DNA of 64,000 bases from Runella aurantiaca (GTDB taxonomy: Bacteria > Bacteroidota > Bacteroidia > Cytophagales > Spirosomataceae): assembly GCF_003339505.1 (NCBI RefSeq), contig NZ_QPIW01000005.1:186001-250000 (forward strand), read 5' to 3'. Made by a program: the position numbers and the translations under genes. Below the pieces are notes generated by a model that ran no database searches, was not told the origin of the DNA, and saw only the letters and a list, made by a program, of their open reading frames with translations. How positions within the stretch are numbered: the stretch's first letter is position 1; every line of letters begins with the position of its first letter. Of the stretch, positions 33,423-40,774 are shown one piece after another.

Positions 33423-34166
33423 ATGCCTTTTTCATTCTTAAAACGAAAACGAACTGTTGCAGGATTTGCCCCCTCCTCTCCCTTTACGGTAGACGTTCAC
33501 GCGCATATTTTACCGGGATTGGACAACGGGCCTGAGAGCATTGAAGAGAGCATTTTGCTCCTCCAAGAAATGGCGGCCGCAGGAGTTCGTAAAATAATTG
33601 CTACCCCACATATCATGGGGGACTATTATCGCAATACCGCCGCAACAATCGAGTCTTGTATTGCCCGCATTCGTTCGGAACTTCAGCGTAAATGCATCTC
33701 CGTTGAGCTGGAAGCCGCCGCCGAATACTACCTCGATATATCCCTTATCTCATTGCTTGAAAACAATCAACCCTTACTCACTATCGCAGATACCTATCTA
33801 CTCTTAGAAACAAATATTGTAGGAATGCCCTCATTTTTGGGCGAAGCCATCCGATTGGCCCGCCAACGAAACCTCGTCGTTGTACTGGCACATCCTGAGC
33901 GGTATCATTATCTACAACAAAATTTCAATCTCGTGATGGATTTGCACCGGCAAGGCGTTTTGTTTCAGGTAAACCTGGGCTCTTGGGCGAGCAGTCATCA
34001 GGGCACCCGTATGTTGGCCGAGCGTTTGGTTTTTGAAGGTTTAGTTTCGTTTGTGGGCAGTAATGCACATAATCTCCGCGAGTGGAATCAGGCACATGAG
34101 GCCCTTCGCAGCGTTACCTTCGCTAAGTTGGTGGAAAAAGGATTGCTTAATCAACATCTGCTTTAG
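33423..34166 (+). CDS. CpsB/YwqE-type tyrosine-protein phosphatase (PHP domain)
   Basis: A 247-aa PHP-superfamily phosphatase. Metal-binding segments are VDVHAHILPGLDNGP, KIIATPHIM, AAAEYYLD, VVLAHPERYHYLQ and FVGSNAHNL. Members dephosphorylate the BY-kinases that control capsule or exopolysaccharide export. The ATG at 33423 (MPFSFLKRKR) is preferred over a TTG at 33411 that falls inside an inverted repeat. No kinase gene is adjacent. Confidence 0.88.
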   Translation: MPFSFLKRKRTVAGFAPSSPFTVDVHAHILPGLDNGPESIEESILLLQEMAAAGVRKIIATPHIMGDYYRNTAATIESCIARIRSELQRKCISVELEAAAEYYLDISLISLLENNQPLLTIADTYLLLETNIVGMPSFLGEAIRLARQRNLVVVLAHPERYHYLQQNFNLVMDLHRQGVLFQVNLGSWASSHQGTRMLAERLVFEGLVSFVGSNAHNLREWNQAHEALRSVTFAKLVEKGLLNQHLL

Positions 34167-34225
34167 CATTTTTGCACCAAAGCAATTGAACGATTGTTGT
34201 ACCTTTAGCAAAATTTCAAGAAGTC

Positions 34226-34630
34226 ATGCTTAAAGGAACCAAAGTTTACAGTATTCTCAACAATAAATGTCCACGGTGTCATCAAGGGTCATTTTTTGTC
34301 CACAACAATCCTTTCAATTTAAAGAAATTCGATAAAATGCATCCCCAATGCGAAGTATGCGGCGAGTCGTTTGAGCGAGAGCCCGGCTTCTATTTCGGTG
34401 GCATGTACGGTAGCTACGCACTCTACACGGCGTTGATTGCCGTGGTATTTGTGAGTTGCGTGGTGCTTCTAGGAATCAATATTTTTTACGTATTGGCCAT
34501 TCTTATACCCGTCCTTATTATTTCCCAACCCGTCTTTTTTCGTTGGGGTAGGTTGCTATGGATCAATGTTTTTGTGAGCTACGACCCAGAAGCCGCCAAA
34601 GGCGAAAAGAAAATTACGCCGAAATGGTAA
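34226..34630 (+). CDS. DUF983 family membrane protein
   Basis: A 134-aa protein starting with a zinc-ribbon (CPRCHQGSFF ... CEVCGESFEREPGFYFGGMYGSYAL), followed by two transmembrane helices (ALIAVVFVSCVVLLGINIF and VLAILIPVLIISQPVFF). This is the DUF983 layout. The function is unknown. Its 3' end overlaps coaD on the opposite strand by 17 bp. Confidence 0.87.
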   Translation: MLKGTKVYSILNNKCPRCHQGSFFVHNNPFNLKKFDKMHPQCEVCGESFEREPGFYFGGMYGSYALYTALIAVVFVSCVVLLGINIFYVLAILIPVLIISQPVFFRWGRLLWINVFVSYDPEAAKGEKKITPKW

Positions 34631-35087
34631 GCTCTGAAAGTTTATAAGGTAGAAACTCATCCACATTGTGGCCGTACTTGTGCAGCTCGCGAATAATCGT
34701 TGAACTGATGGGAGCCAAATGCGGCGAAGTAATCAAAAACACCGTTTCTACGTCGCTGTACACGTGGCGGTTTACCTGAGAGATACTGTTTTCGTACTCA
34801 AAATCGGTCGTATTTCGCAATCCTCTCAACAAAAACCGCGCGCCCAACTGACGCGCCATGTTGGCCGTGAGGTCGTCGTAGGTGACGGTCTGTATCTGCG
34901 GGTATTTCTCAAAAGTCTCCTCAATCATTCGTTGCATTACCTCCACCGGAAAATAACGCTTTTTGGCCGTATTGTGCCCAATTCCGACGATGATTTCGTC
35001 AAAAAGATGCAAACCTCTCAGGACGATGTCTTCATGGCCTTTGGTAAAAGGATCAAACGAGCCGGGAAAAAGAGCAATGCGTTTCAT
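34614..35087 (-). CDS. coaD: Phosphopantetheine adenylyltransferase
   Basis: This 157-aa nucleotidyltransferase makes dephospho-CoA from 4'-phosphopantetheine and ATP. Signatures are IALFPGSFDPFTKGHEDIVLRG (with the HxGH-type site TKGH), RFLLRGLRNTTDFEYE and ITSPHLAPISSTIIREL. Length is normal. It is the neighbour of the DUF3822 gene, a common Bacteroidota arrangement. Confidence 0.96.
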   Translation of the reverse strand: MKRIALFPGSFDPFTKGHEDIVLRGLHLFDEIIVGIGHNTAKKRYFPVEVMQRMIEETFEKYPQIQTVTYDDLTANMARQLGARFLLRGLRNTTDFEYENSISQVNRHVYSDVETVFLITSPHLAPISSTIIRELHKYGHNVDEFLPYKLSELTISA

Positions 35088-35108
35088 GCGTAAAATGCGT
35101 TAGCGGTT

Positions 35109-35999
35109 TCAGGAAGCGAAGGGAATCGTATATAGACTATAATACCGGTGCTCGGGCACATCTTCAAAGGCCTCGCCCAAAACCAAAGTTTCGGGGGTTT
35201 TGCCAAACGAAAGATTCGGTAAAAATTTCTGAAGCAATTGATAATCTTCGGAATAAGGGGTTGTTTCACCATAAAAACGGCACTTCACCTCAACGGGTTT
35301 GAGTTGGAGTGAATCCAGTACAAACATGATAAAATACGCCATATCGGCAGCGGCTTTGTAGGCAAATTTGTTGCACATCAGGAGCGAATCGTTCTTGACA
35401 ATCACCAACGTCACGAAGTCATCTTCAAAGTGCAGGTTCATCAAAACCACTTCTTTATCCAGCACCGAAAGTGCCAATGCACCTTCAATCAGGGCATTGG
35501 TTTGGTGAATAAAAGCGGGCAATTGCAAAGTATACGTATTCAACACCCACTCCCAAAGTTCTTTATTGACCGTAAACACGTTTCGGGCTTCGATGCGCTT
35601 TACTTCGCGGTGCAAAATCTGATCGGTTTCAAATAAATCTCCCTGCACCAAACTCAGGTAGCTATTGACGTATTCTTTGCGAAAATAAACTTCTGGCACC
35701 AAGGTAAAATACGGCGTATTGAAGGAAACCGTCACGCTTTTCCAAAGATTACTACCCCAAAACGGGTGCAGTGCTGACAGTTTTGCCAACCAATTCGCCC
35801 ATTTTTTTTCGCTCGGCAGCCCGCCTATCAAATAGTCTTCCAGATACAACACGCGCTTTTTTTTGCTGTCAAGCACCAAAAAGCGCAATCGTTCGGCCCC
35901 CAACTCCATCAGCAATTCATACTCCGCGCATTTGGTGGGGTCGAAGCGTTCGTCTTTTATCTCCAACAAAGGAGCTATCACGTTTTGTGTATCAACCAT
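35109..35999 (-). CDS. DUF3822 family protein
   Basis: A 296-aa cytoplasmic-looking protein (no signal or membrane segment) with the DUF3822 pattern: CAEYELLMELGAERLRFLVLD near the start and a hexokinase/actin-like middle (EVVLMNLHFEDDFVTLVIVKN). The family is a Bacteroidota protein of unknown function usually encoded next to coaD, as here (21 bp). Confidence 0.83.
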   Translation of the reverse strand: MVDTQNVIAPLLEIKDERFDPTKCAEYELLMELGAERLRFLVLDSKKKRVLYLEDYLIGGLPSEKKWANWLAKLSALHPFWGSNLWKSVTVSFNTPYFTLVPEVYFRKEYVNSYLSLVQGDLFETDQILHREVKRIEARNVFTVNKELWEWVLNTYTLQLPAFIHQTNALIEGALALSVLDKEVVLMNLHFEDDFVTLVIVKNDSLLMCNKFAYKAAADMAYFIMFVLDSLQLKPVEVKCRFYGETTPYSEDYQLLQKFLPNLSFGKTPETLVLGEAFEDVPEHRYYSLYTIPFAS

Positions 36000-36085
36000 C
36001 CCTCTTTCTATAATCCAGTGTTAATTGTAAAAGTTAATCGTTTTGATAATTAACCAGCTAAATCACGAATACTTTGCTAAATGTA

Positions 36086-36607
36086 TCAATTGTTTTCGAC
36101 ATCGGCCAATTGCGCAGATTCATCGTTCAGATACCCCCGCAATTGATAAATATCCGACAGGCTTTCGCAGTGCCTAAATAGCGTATGCACTTCGTGCGCG
36201 GGATAAGCTTTGATTTCTTCGATACTCATCCAACGCATTTCCTGAATAATCTGATTATCGGTGGTCATTTCAGGGTCGGTGCCCAGGTGCAGGTCACCGC
36301 CTTTTCGTTTGACCTCAAAAAATAATTCTAGGGCGTGGAGGGGTGGCTGCATAAACTCGTTGACAAACAGCAGGTTTCCAATTTCAATAAACAGACCTGT
36401 CTCTTCTTCAAACTCACGTTTGAGGGCCTCATGCGTTGATTCACCAAACTGAATTCCCCCGCCAGGAGGACACCAAAAAACGTCGGTATTGCCAATGCCG
36501 CGATGGCTCAGCATCAAAATTTTATTGTTTTCAATGCAAATTCCGCATACTCTCAGCCGCAATCGATTGCCATACAACCGGGCCACTTCTTGTCTTGCCT
36601 TTTCCAA
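36086..36607 (-). CDS. Nudix hydrolase
   Basis: A 173-aa protein with a complete Nudix box: GGIQFGESTHEALKREFEEETGL fits G-x5-E-x7-R-E-U-x-E-E-x-G-U. It is preceded by CPPGG. The substrate, a nucleoside diphosphate linked to another moiety, cannot be named. It stands between DUF3822 and a CBS gene on the same strand with gaps of about 90-120 bp. Confidence 0.92.
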   Translation of the reverse strand: MEKARQEVARLYGNRLRLRVCGICIENNKILMLSHRGIGNTDVFWCPPGGGIQFGESTHEALKREFEEETGLFIEIGNLLFVNEFMQPPLHALELFFEVKRKGGDLHLGTDPEMTTDNQIIQEMRWMSIEEIKAYPAHEVHTLFRHCESLSDIYQLRGYLNDESAQLADVENN

Positions 36608-36725
36608 TGGACAGATATTGGTTAACGTTATAAGTTAATCGGCAAGAATTGACAGTACCCTGAAAATCAAGCTACTGCCTATTGACGACCAACCTTGAAC
36701 TTTTTCAAGACTACAAAGATAGTGA

Positions 36726-37166
36726 TTATGCGTAAGGATTGCCCGAAATGTAGCTCTCCAGCGATTCAATGCGTACTTTTTGGTCTTTAATAATACTGGT
36801 TACCACGTCGTTGATGGAGATGATACCGATGAGTTCGCCCTCGTCGACCACGGGCAAGTGACGGATGTGTTTTTCCGACATGATGACCATGGCTTCTTCT
36901 AGTTTTTGCTCTGAAGTTACGGTAATGAGCTTGGAGGTCATTACTTCTTTGATCAACGTTTGATTGGACGCACGCCCTTGCAGAATCCCTTTGCGGGCAT
37001 AGTCACGCTCCGAGAAAATCCCCGCCAAACGTCCCTCTTCCAAAACCAACACCGCCCCGATGTTTTTTTCGGCCATTTGTTTCAGCGCATCCAGCACGGT
37101 AGTTTCCGGCGTAACCGAATAGATAGCATTGCGGGACTTATCGCGTAATACGTTCTTAATTTTCAT
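36726..37166 (-). CDS. CBS-domain pair protein
   Basis: A 146-aa protein made of two CBS domains (residues ~10-65, including NIGAVLVLEEGRLAGIFSERDYARKG, and ~75-130, including HIRHLPVVDEGELIGIISINDVVTSI). Such stand-alone proteins bind adenine nucleotides and act as energy sensors; no effector domain is present. Confidence 0.92.
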   Translation of the reverse strand: MKIKNVLRDKSRNAIYSVTPETTVLDALKQMAEKNIGAVLVLEEGRLAGIFSERDYARKGILQGRASNQTLIKEVMTSKLITVTSEQKLEEAMVIMSEKHIRHLPVVDEGELIGIISINDVVTSIIKDQKVRIESLESYISGNPYA

Positions 37167-37267
37167 GTTTAATTGCTTTAATTTTGAAGAGTTAGGTGAA
37201 AAAGGTGATGAAAATACAATTTAATCCAAAAAAATGAAAACTTTCGACAAGGAATAATTTAGGAGGG

Positions 37268-37298
37268 TTGTGAAATTTGCGTTCCTGCCGTAGTTTTG
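37268..37298 (+). promoter_or_regulatory. Promoter of the RecD-like helicase, possibly leaderless
   Basis: TTG (37268-37270), a 20-bp spacer and TAGTTTTG (37291-37298) fit the Bacteroidota promoter. The ATG at 37304 begins only 5 bp after the -7 element, so transcription would start at or next to the start codon. Confidence 0.55.
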
Positions 37299-37303
37299 GA
37301 TAC

Positions 37304-38722
37304 ATGAAAGAAACACCGCCCCCAACCGTCTCGGATTTACTACTGAAGAGCTTTCCGCATGAGCCTACCGCAGGTCAACAGCATTTTTTTATAAAAATAG
37401 CCGAATTTCTGGAAGATGATAACCTGCGCGACTGTTTTTTGTTGAAAGGCTACGCCGGAACGGGAAAAACCACCCTCATCAGCACCGTCATCAAAGTGGT
37501 CAGTAAGTTTGGCTTCAAAACCGTGCTTTTGGCCCCTACGGGCCGCGCCGCCAAGGTGATGAGCAACTATTCCAAGAAAAAATCATTTACGATTCACAAA
37601 AAAATATACCGTCAGGTGGCCGATGCCTACACCGGCTCGCTGCACTTTGAGCGTCAGGCCAACAAACACCGCGACACGCTTTTTATCGTGGACGAAGCCT
37701 CGATGATTTCGGACGAGGCCGAATTTGGCTCGCGCGGGTTGTTGTACGACTTGATTGAGTACGTTTTTGAGGGCATCGGCAACAAACTCCTCATCGTGGG
37801 TGACGTGGCCCAGCTGCCGCCCATCAACAAAGACCTCAGCCCCGCGCTCGACAAGGCGCTCCTCGAAAGCACCTATTACATGAGCGTGTACGAGCAAGAA
37901 CTGACGGAAGTGACGCGTCAAGGGCAAAACTCGGGGATTTTGCAAAATGCCACCCGCCTTCGCGATGCCCTGCCGCTCGAAAAACTTTCTATCCAACTCC
38001 GCACGCGCGGCCTGCGCGATTTTTATAAAATGCCCGGCGACCGCCTCGAAGACGGCCTCCGCTACGCCTACGACAAGCACGGCCGCGAAAACGTGACCAT
38101 CATTACGCGCTCCAACCGCGAGGCCGTTCAGCTCAATGAGTTTGTGCGCCGCCAAATCAACGGCTCCGAAGAAGAAATTGAAGCGGGCGATTTGCTGATG
38201 ATTGTCCGGAACAATTATACCGTGCTCGACGAAGAGTCGCCTGCTGGCTTTTTGGCTAACGGCGATTTTGTGGAAGTAAAGCGCATCCGTAAAGAGGAAG
38301 AAATGCACGGCTTTCGGTTTGCCACCGTTGAGCTTCAATTGTTGGATTATGAAGAGCAGCCGCCGTTTGAAGCCAAGATTTTTCTGGACACGCTCCACTC
38401 CCCCGCCCCGTCGCTGAGTCAGGACGAAAACAAGCGTTTATACGAGGCCGTTTTGCAGGATTATATCTACCTAAAATCCAAAAAAGCCCGCACCGAAGCC
38501 ATCCGACAAGATGTGTACTTGAACGCCTTGCAGGTCAAATTTGCCTACGCCCTCACCTGCCACAAATCGCAGGGTGGGCAGTGGAAATCAGTGTTTGTAA
38601 ACCAAGGGTATCTGCCCGAAGAGCAGGTAAATCGGGAGTTTGTGCGGTGGCTCTACACCGCCATGACCCGCGCCACCGACGAGGTATTTATGATGAATTT
38701 TCATGCGCAGTTTTTTGAGTGA
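37304..38722 (+). CDS. RecD-like ATP-dependent DNA helicase (SF1)
   Basis: A 472-aa superfamily 1B helicase: Walker A LKGYAGTGKTTLIS, motif Ia LLAPTGRAAKVMS, Walker B LFIVDEASMIS, motif III LLIVGDVAQLPPI, and C-terminal motifs V/VI ALTCHKSQGGQWKSVFV and RWLYTAMTRATDEV. It resembles RecD/RecD2 without the long N-terminal region, like many stand-alone Bacteroidota homologues. The ATG at 37304 is preferred to a TTG at 37277 that would overlap the promoter. Confidence 0.9.
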   Translation: MKETPPPTVSDLLLKSFPHEPTAGQQHFFIKIAEFLEDDNLRDCFLLKGYAGTGKTTLISTVIKVVSKFGFKTVLLAPTGRAAKVMSNYSKKKSFTIHKKIYRQVADAYTGSLHFERQANKHRDTLFIVDEASMISDEAEFGSRGLLYDLIEYVFEGIGNKLLIVGDVAQLPPINKDLSPALDKALLESTYYMSVYEQELTEVTRQGQNSGILQNATRLRDALPLEKLSIQLRTRGLRDFYKMPGDRLEDGLRYAYDKHGRENVTIITRSNREAVQLNEFVRRQINGSEEEIEAGDLLMIVRNNYTVLDEESPAGFLANGDFVEVKRIRKEEEMHGFRFATVELQLLDYEEQPPFEAKIFLDTLHSPAPSLSQDENKRLYEAVLQDYIYLKSKKARTEAIRQDVYLNALQVKFAYALTCHKSQGGQWKSVFVNQGYLPEEQVNREFVRWLYTAMTRATDEVFMMNFHAQFFE

Positions 38723-38834
38723 GGACATCGACAAGGTTATCAAACAACTCATAATCTACTGACTAATAGGATATTAATAAACAAAGCCTTTAATACTTGC
38801 TTTTTGCAACGGAAGCATTTACTTTGCGTAAAAC

Positions 38835-39287
38835 ATGCGTCAATTAGCGAGTTACCTGCAAGCTTATACCGACATTATGCAACAAGACCCGATTGAAATA
38901 AAAATTTACGACAAGAGAGAAAAAATGACTACATCAATGTATGTGGAGCAACTTTCTGACAACATATTTAGAACTGTTGAAAATGAAATATTTAATTGCA
39001 GACTGACATTCGGGACTGAATTTGAAACCAGACTTAACAAGGAAGGCATACACGAAATTGTAAAAATCACGAAAGACTCTGAATTTGTTACGAGACGATT
39101 TTTCTTGACATCACAATTTAAAGAATCAGAATACAGGCTTTTGGGAGACAAAATAATGAAGCAAGGTGGATTTTGGCAGACAGACTTCGGAAATATTGCT
39201 ACAATCAATTTGCCCAAAAATTGTGAACTTAACTTAGATGAAATATTTAAAACTTTCGACTTCAATCCGACTGAAATCAAGGACTAA
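38835..39287 (+). CDS. Hypothetical protein, 150 aa
   Basis: I do not recognise the family. The product looks soluble, with many charged residues and a compact alpha/beta pattern (IEIKIYDKREKMTTSMYVEQL, ETRLNKEGIHEIVKITKDSEFV). The C-terminal part (GGFWQTDFGNIATINLP) is reminiscent of proteins that regulate or immunise, but this is not enough to assign. A TTG-N19-TTACTTTG promoter-like element precedes it. It starts an AT-rich patch of three orphan genes. Confidence 0.5.
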   Translation: MRQLASYLQAYTDIMQQDPIEIKIYDKREKMTTSMYVEQLSDNIFRTVENEIFNCRLTFGTEFETRLNKEGIHEIVKITKDSEFVTRRFFLTSQFKESEYRLLGDKIMKQGGFWQTDFGNIATINLPKNCELNLDEIFKTFDFNPTEIKD

Positions 39288-39325
39288 ATGACACCGCCGA
39301 CCAAAACTGACGACCAAGCCAGCAG

Positions 39326-39453
39326 GTAACATTGCATTGGCGTTATGGCGGCTGACGAATATAGGCTCAACAGTTGTGGTGCTATTTAGCTTTTGTACTA
39401 TACTCGTCTGACGGAATTCTATATCCGCCACAACGCCAATGCTTCAACGTTAC
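39326..39453. repeat. attC-like imperfect inverted repeat
   Basis: GCATTGGCGTTATGGCGG (39334-39351) pairs with CCGCCACAACGCCAATGC (39425-39442), 18 bp with one mismatch. Outside lie GTAAC (39326-39330) and GTTAC (39449-39453), also complementary and spaced unequally (3 and 6 nt). Total length is 128 bp. Size, imperfect palindromy and the terminal GTT resemble integron attC sites, although the ends do not match the RYYYAAC/GTTRRRY rule. It separates two orphan genes in the same orientation. Confidence 0.5.
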
Positions 39454-39543
39454 TGATTTCAAAAGACACATTTTTTAAGATACGCACCTAAACAACCTAG
39501 CATATAATTTACTTTATCGGCTACTCACTAACCCAAACAGAAA

Positions 39544-39966
39544 ATGATGGAATTTAAAGCATTTTTTTGCGATCCCGTAGAAGCCGACATCATTGAGCTT
39601 GGCGATATGGCACAAGACACAATCATGGATACTTTTGAAAAGATTGATTGGAATGATTATTTGCAAAAAAGCAGCAATGCCAAGCTCGACGAAATATATT
39701 TCCACCCAACATTTGGCATTGAGAACAAGAAAAGTGGAAACGGACTTACTATTTCGGTCATTGGTGAGCCCGATAATTATAAATTTAAAGTTACGTATAA
39801 AAGCCCCCAAAAAGTAAAATCATTTTTAGGGCTCAACGACCAGATTTCCGACAATTACTCAACAGTCATTCAAGCAACAACCAAAAACGATGCGATTGAC
39901 TGCTTAAGCGCTTTGTTAAGAAACGACATTGCATACTTAGAAAGCAGGGTTGACAATAACGCGTAG
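39544..39966 (+). CDS. Hypothetical protein, 140 aa
   Basis: This is an unrecognised soluble protein. The start is ATG 39544 or the adjacent ATG 39547. It has an acidic N-terminal half (FFCDPVEADIIELGDMAQDTIMDTFEKIDW) and a central beta-rich part (GNGLTISVIGEPDNYKFKVTYKS). The acidic character and position behind an attC-like repeat are compatible with an immunity-type or cassette gene; this is speculation. Codon and base use are AT-rich compared with the flanking helicase. Confidence 0.5.
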   Translation: MMEFKAFFCDPVEADIIELGDMAQDTIMDTFEKIDWNDYLQKSSNAKLDEIYFHPTFGIENKKSGNGLTISVIGEPDNYKFKVTYKSPQKVKSFLGLNDQISDNYSTVIQATTKNDAIDCLSALLRNDIAYLESRVDNNA

Positions 39967-40043
39967 AAACCCAGCGGACTGATTCATAATGCCCCTGCAA
40001 AAAGCCCGATTCGTTATTCCCCCTCCCAAAACGACTCTTAAAT

Positions 40044-40691
40044 ATGTATGTAAAAAGCATAGAAACACTAAAAAGACATTCCGTTTTACTAGGGATATTT
40101 ATTTCAGTATCGCTGCTTTTCATTGCCACGAGGGTTTATCCAGGAGGCTCGCTGTTTGATAAAAATTCAGTGGGTTTTGACTGGTCAAAAAACTTTATTA
40201 GCAATTTGTTTGCCCCAAAAGCCATCAATGGTGCCGACAATCCTGCGCAAATCTGGGCTAATGCCGGAATGATTTTCCTTTCGGTGAGTTTTGCCATCTT
40301 CTTCATTAAATTTTCAAAGAAAATACCCGTAAGAAGTGCCGCCAACATCATACAATATGTGGGAGCGGGAGGCATGTTTTTTACTTTTTTAATCGTAACC
40401 CCGCTGCATGACAGTATGGTTACGCTCGCCAGCACCCTGTTTCTGTTAAGCCTATTTTACATTACCGTTTTTATTTTAAAGTCAAAGCTACACTTGTTCA
40501 AATTCTTGTGCATTATCTGTCTGCTTATTTTTTATTATACACTATACCTTTATGGTTCAGGTAGTTATGCCTTTTTGCCCATTATGCAAAAAGTTACCTT
40601 TGGCAGTACAGTTATTTTGGTTTTGGGTCTGGAGTATTTTACACAAAAAGAAGATTTTGAACATCTTAAACCCGCCCAACCTAAAAAGTAA
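40044..40691 (+). CDS. Six-TM membrane protein of unknown function
   Basis: A 215-aa protein with about six hydrophobic helices (VLLGIFISVSLLFIATRVY, AGMIFLSVSFAIFFIKF, GAGGMFFTFLIV, ASTLFLLSLFYITVFIL, FLCIICLLIFYYTLYLY, VTFGSTVILVLGLEYF). Its pattern is similar to DUF998-like proteins, but I cannot confirm the family. It is the last gene of the AT-rich patch. Confidence 0.55.
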   Translation: MYVKSIETLKRHSVLLGIFISVSLLFIATRVYPGGSLFDKNSVGFDWSKNFISNLFAPKAINGADNPAQIWANAGMIFLSVSFAIFFIKFSKKIPVRSAANIIQYVGAGGMFFTFLIVTPLHDSMVTLASTLFLLSLFYITVFILKSKLHLFKFLCIICLLIFYYTLYLYGSGSYAFLPIMQKVTFGSTVILVLGLEYFTQKEDFEHLKPAQPKK

Positions 40692-40713
40692 AGGGCGCAA
40701 CTACGCGCCCCTT
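40690..40713. terminator. Terminator shared by the orphan patch and the long minus operon
   Basis: AAAGGGCGC (40690-40698) pairs with GCGCCCCTTT (40704-40713) with one bulged C. On the minus strand GGGCGC-GTAGTT-GCGCCC is followed by TTTACTTTTT, a good terminator for the cytochrome operon; on the plus strand it closes the six-TM gene. Confidence 0.65.
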
Positions 40714-40774
40714 TGATGTGCCCAAACTGACAGTATTTTTCACCTCATACAAGGTGACGCCTCACAAATAGGTT

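Noticed and set aside
37583-38398. 271-codon open frame antisense to the RecD-like helicase
   Set aside because: It lies wholly inside a strongly supported helicase gene; the composition is a shadow of its codon usage and no domain is recognisable.
39326-39453. True integron cassette array
   Set aside because: Only one attC-like element and no integrase are visible, and the terminal boxes do not match the attC consensus, so the call is kept as attC-like only.
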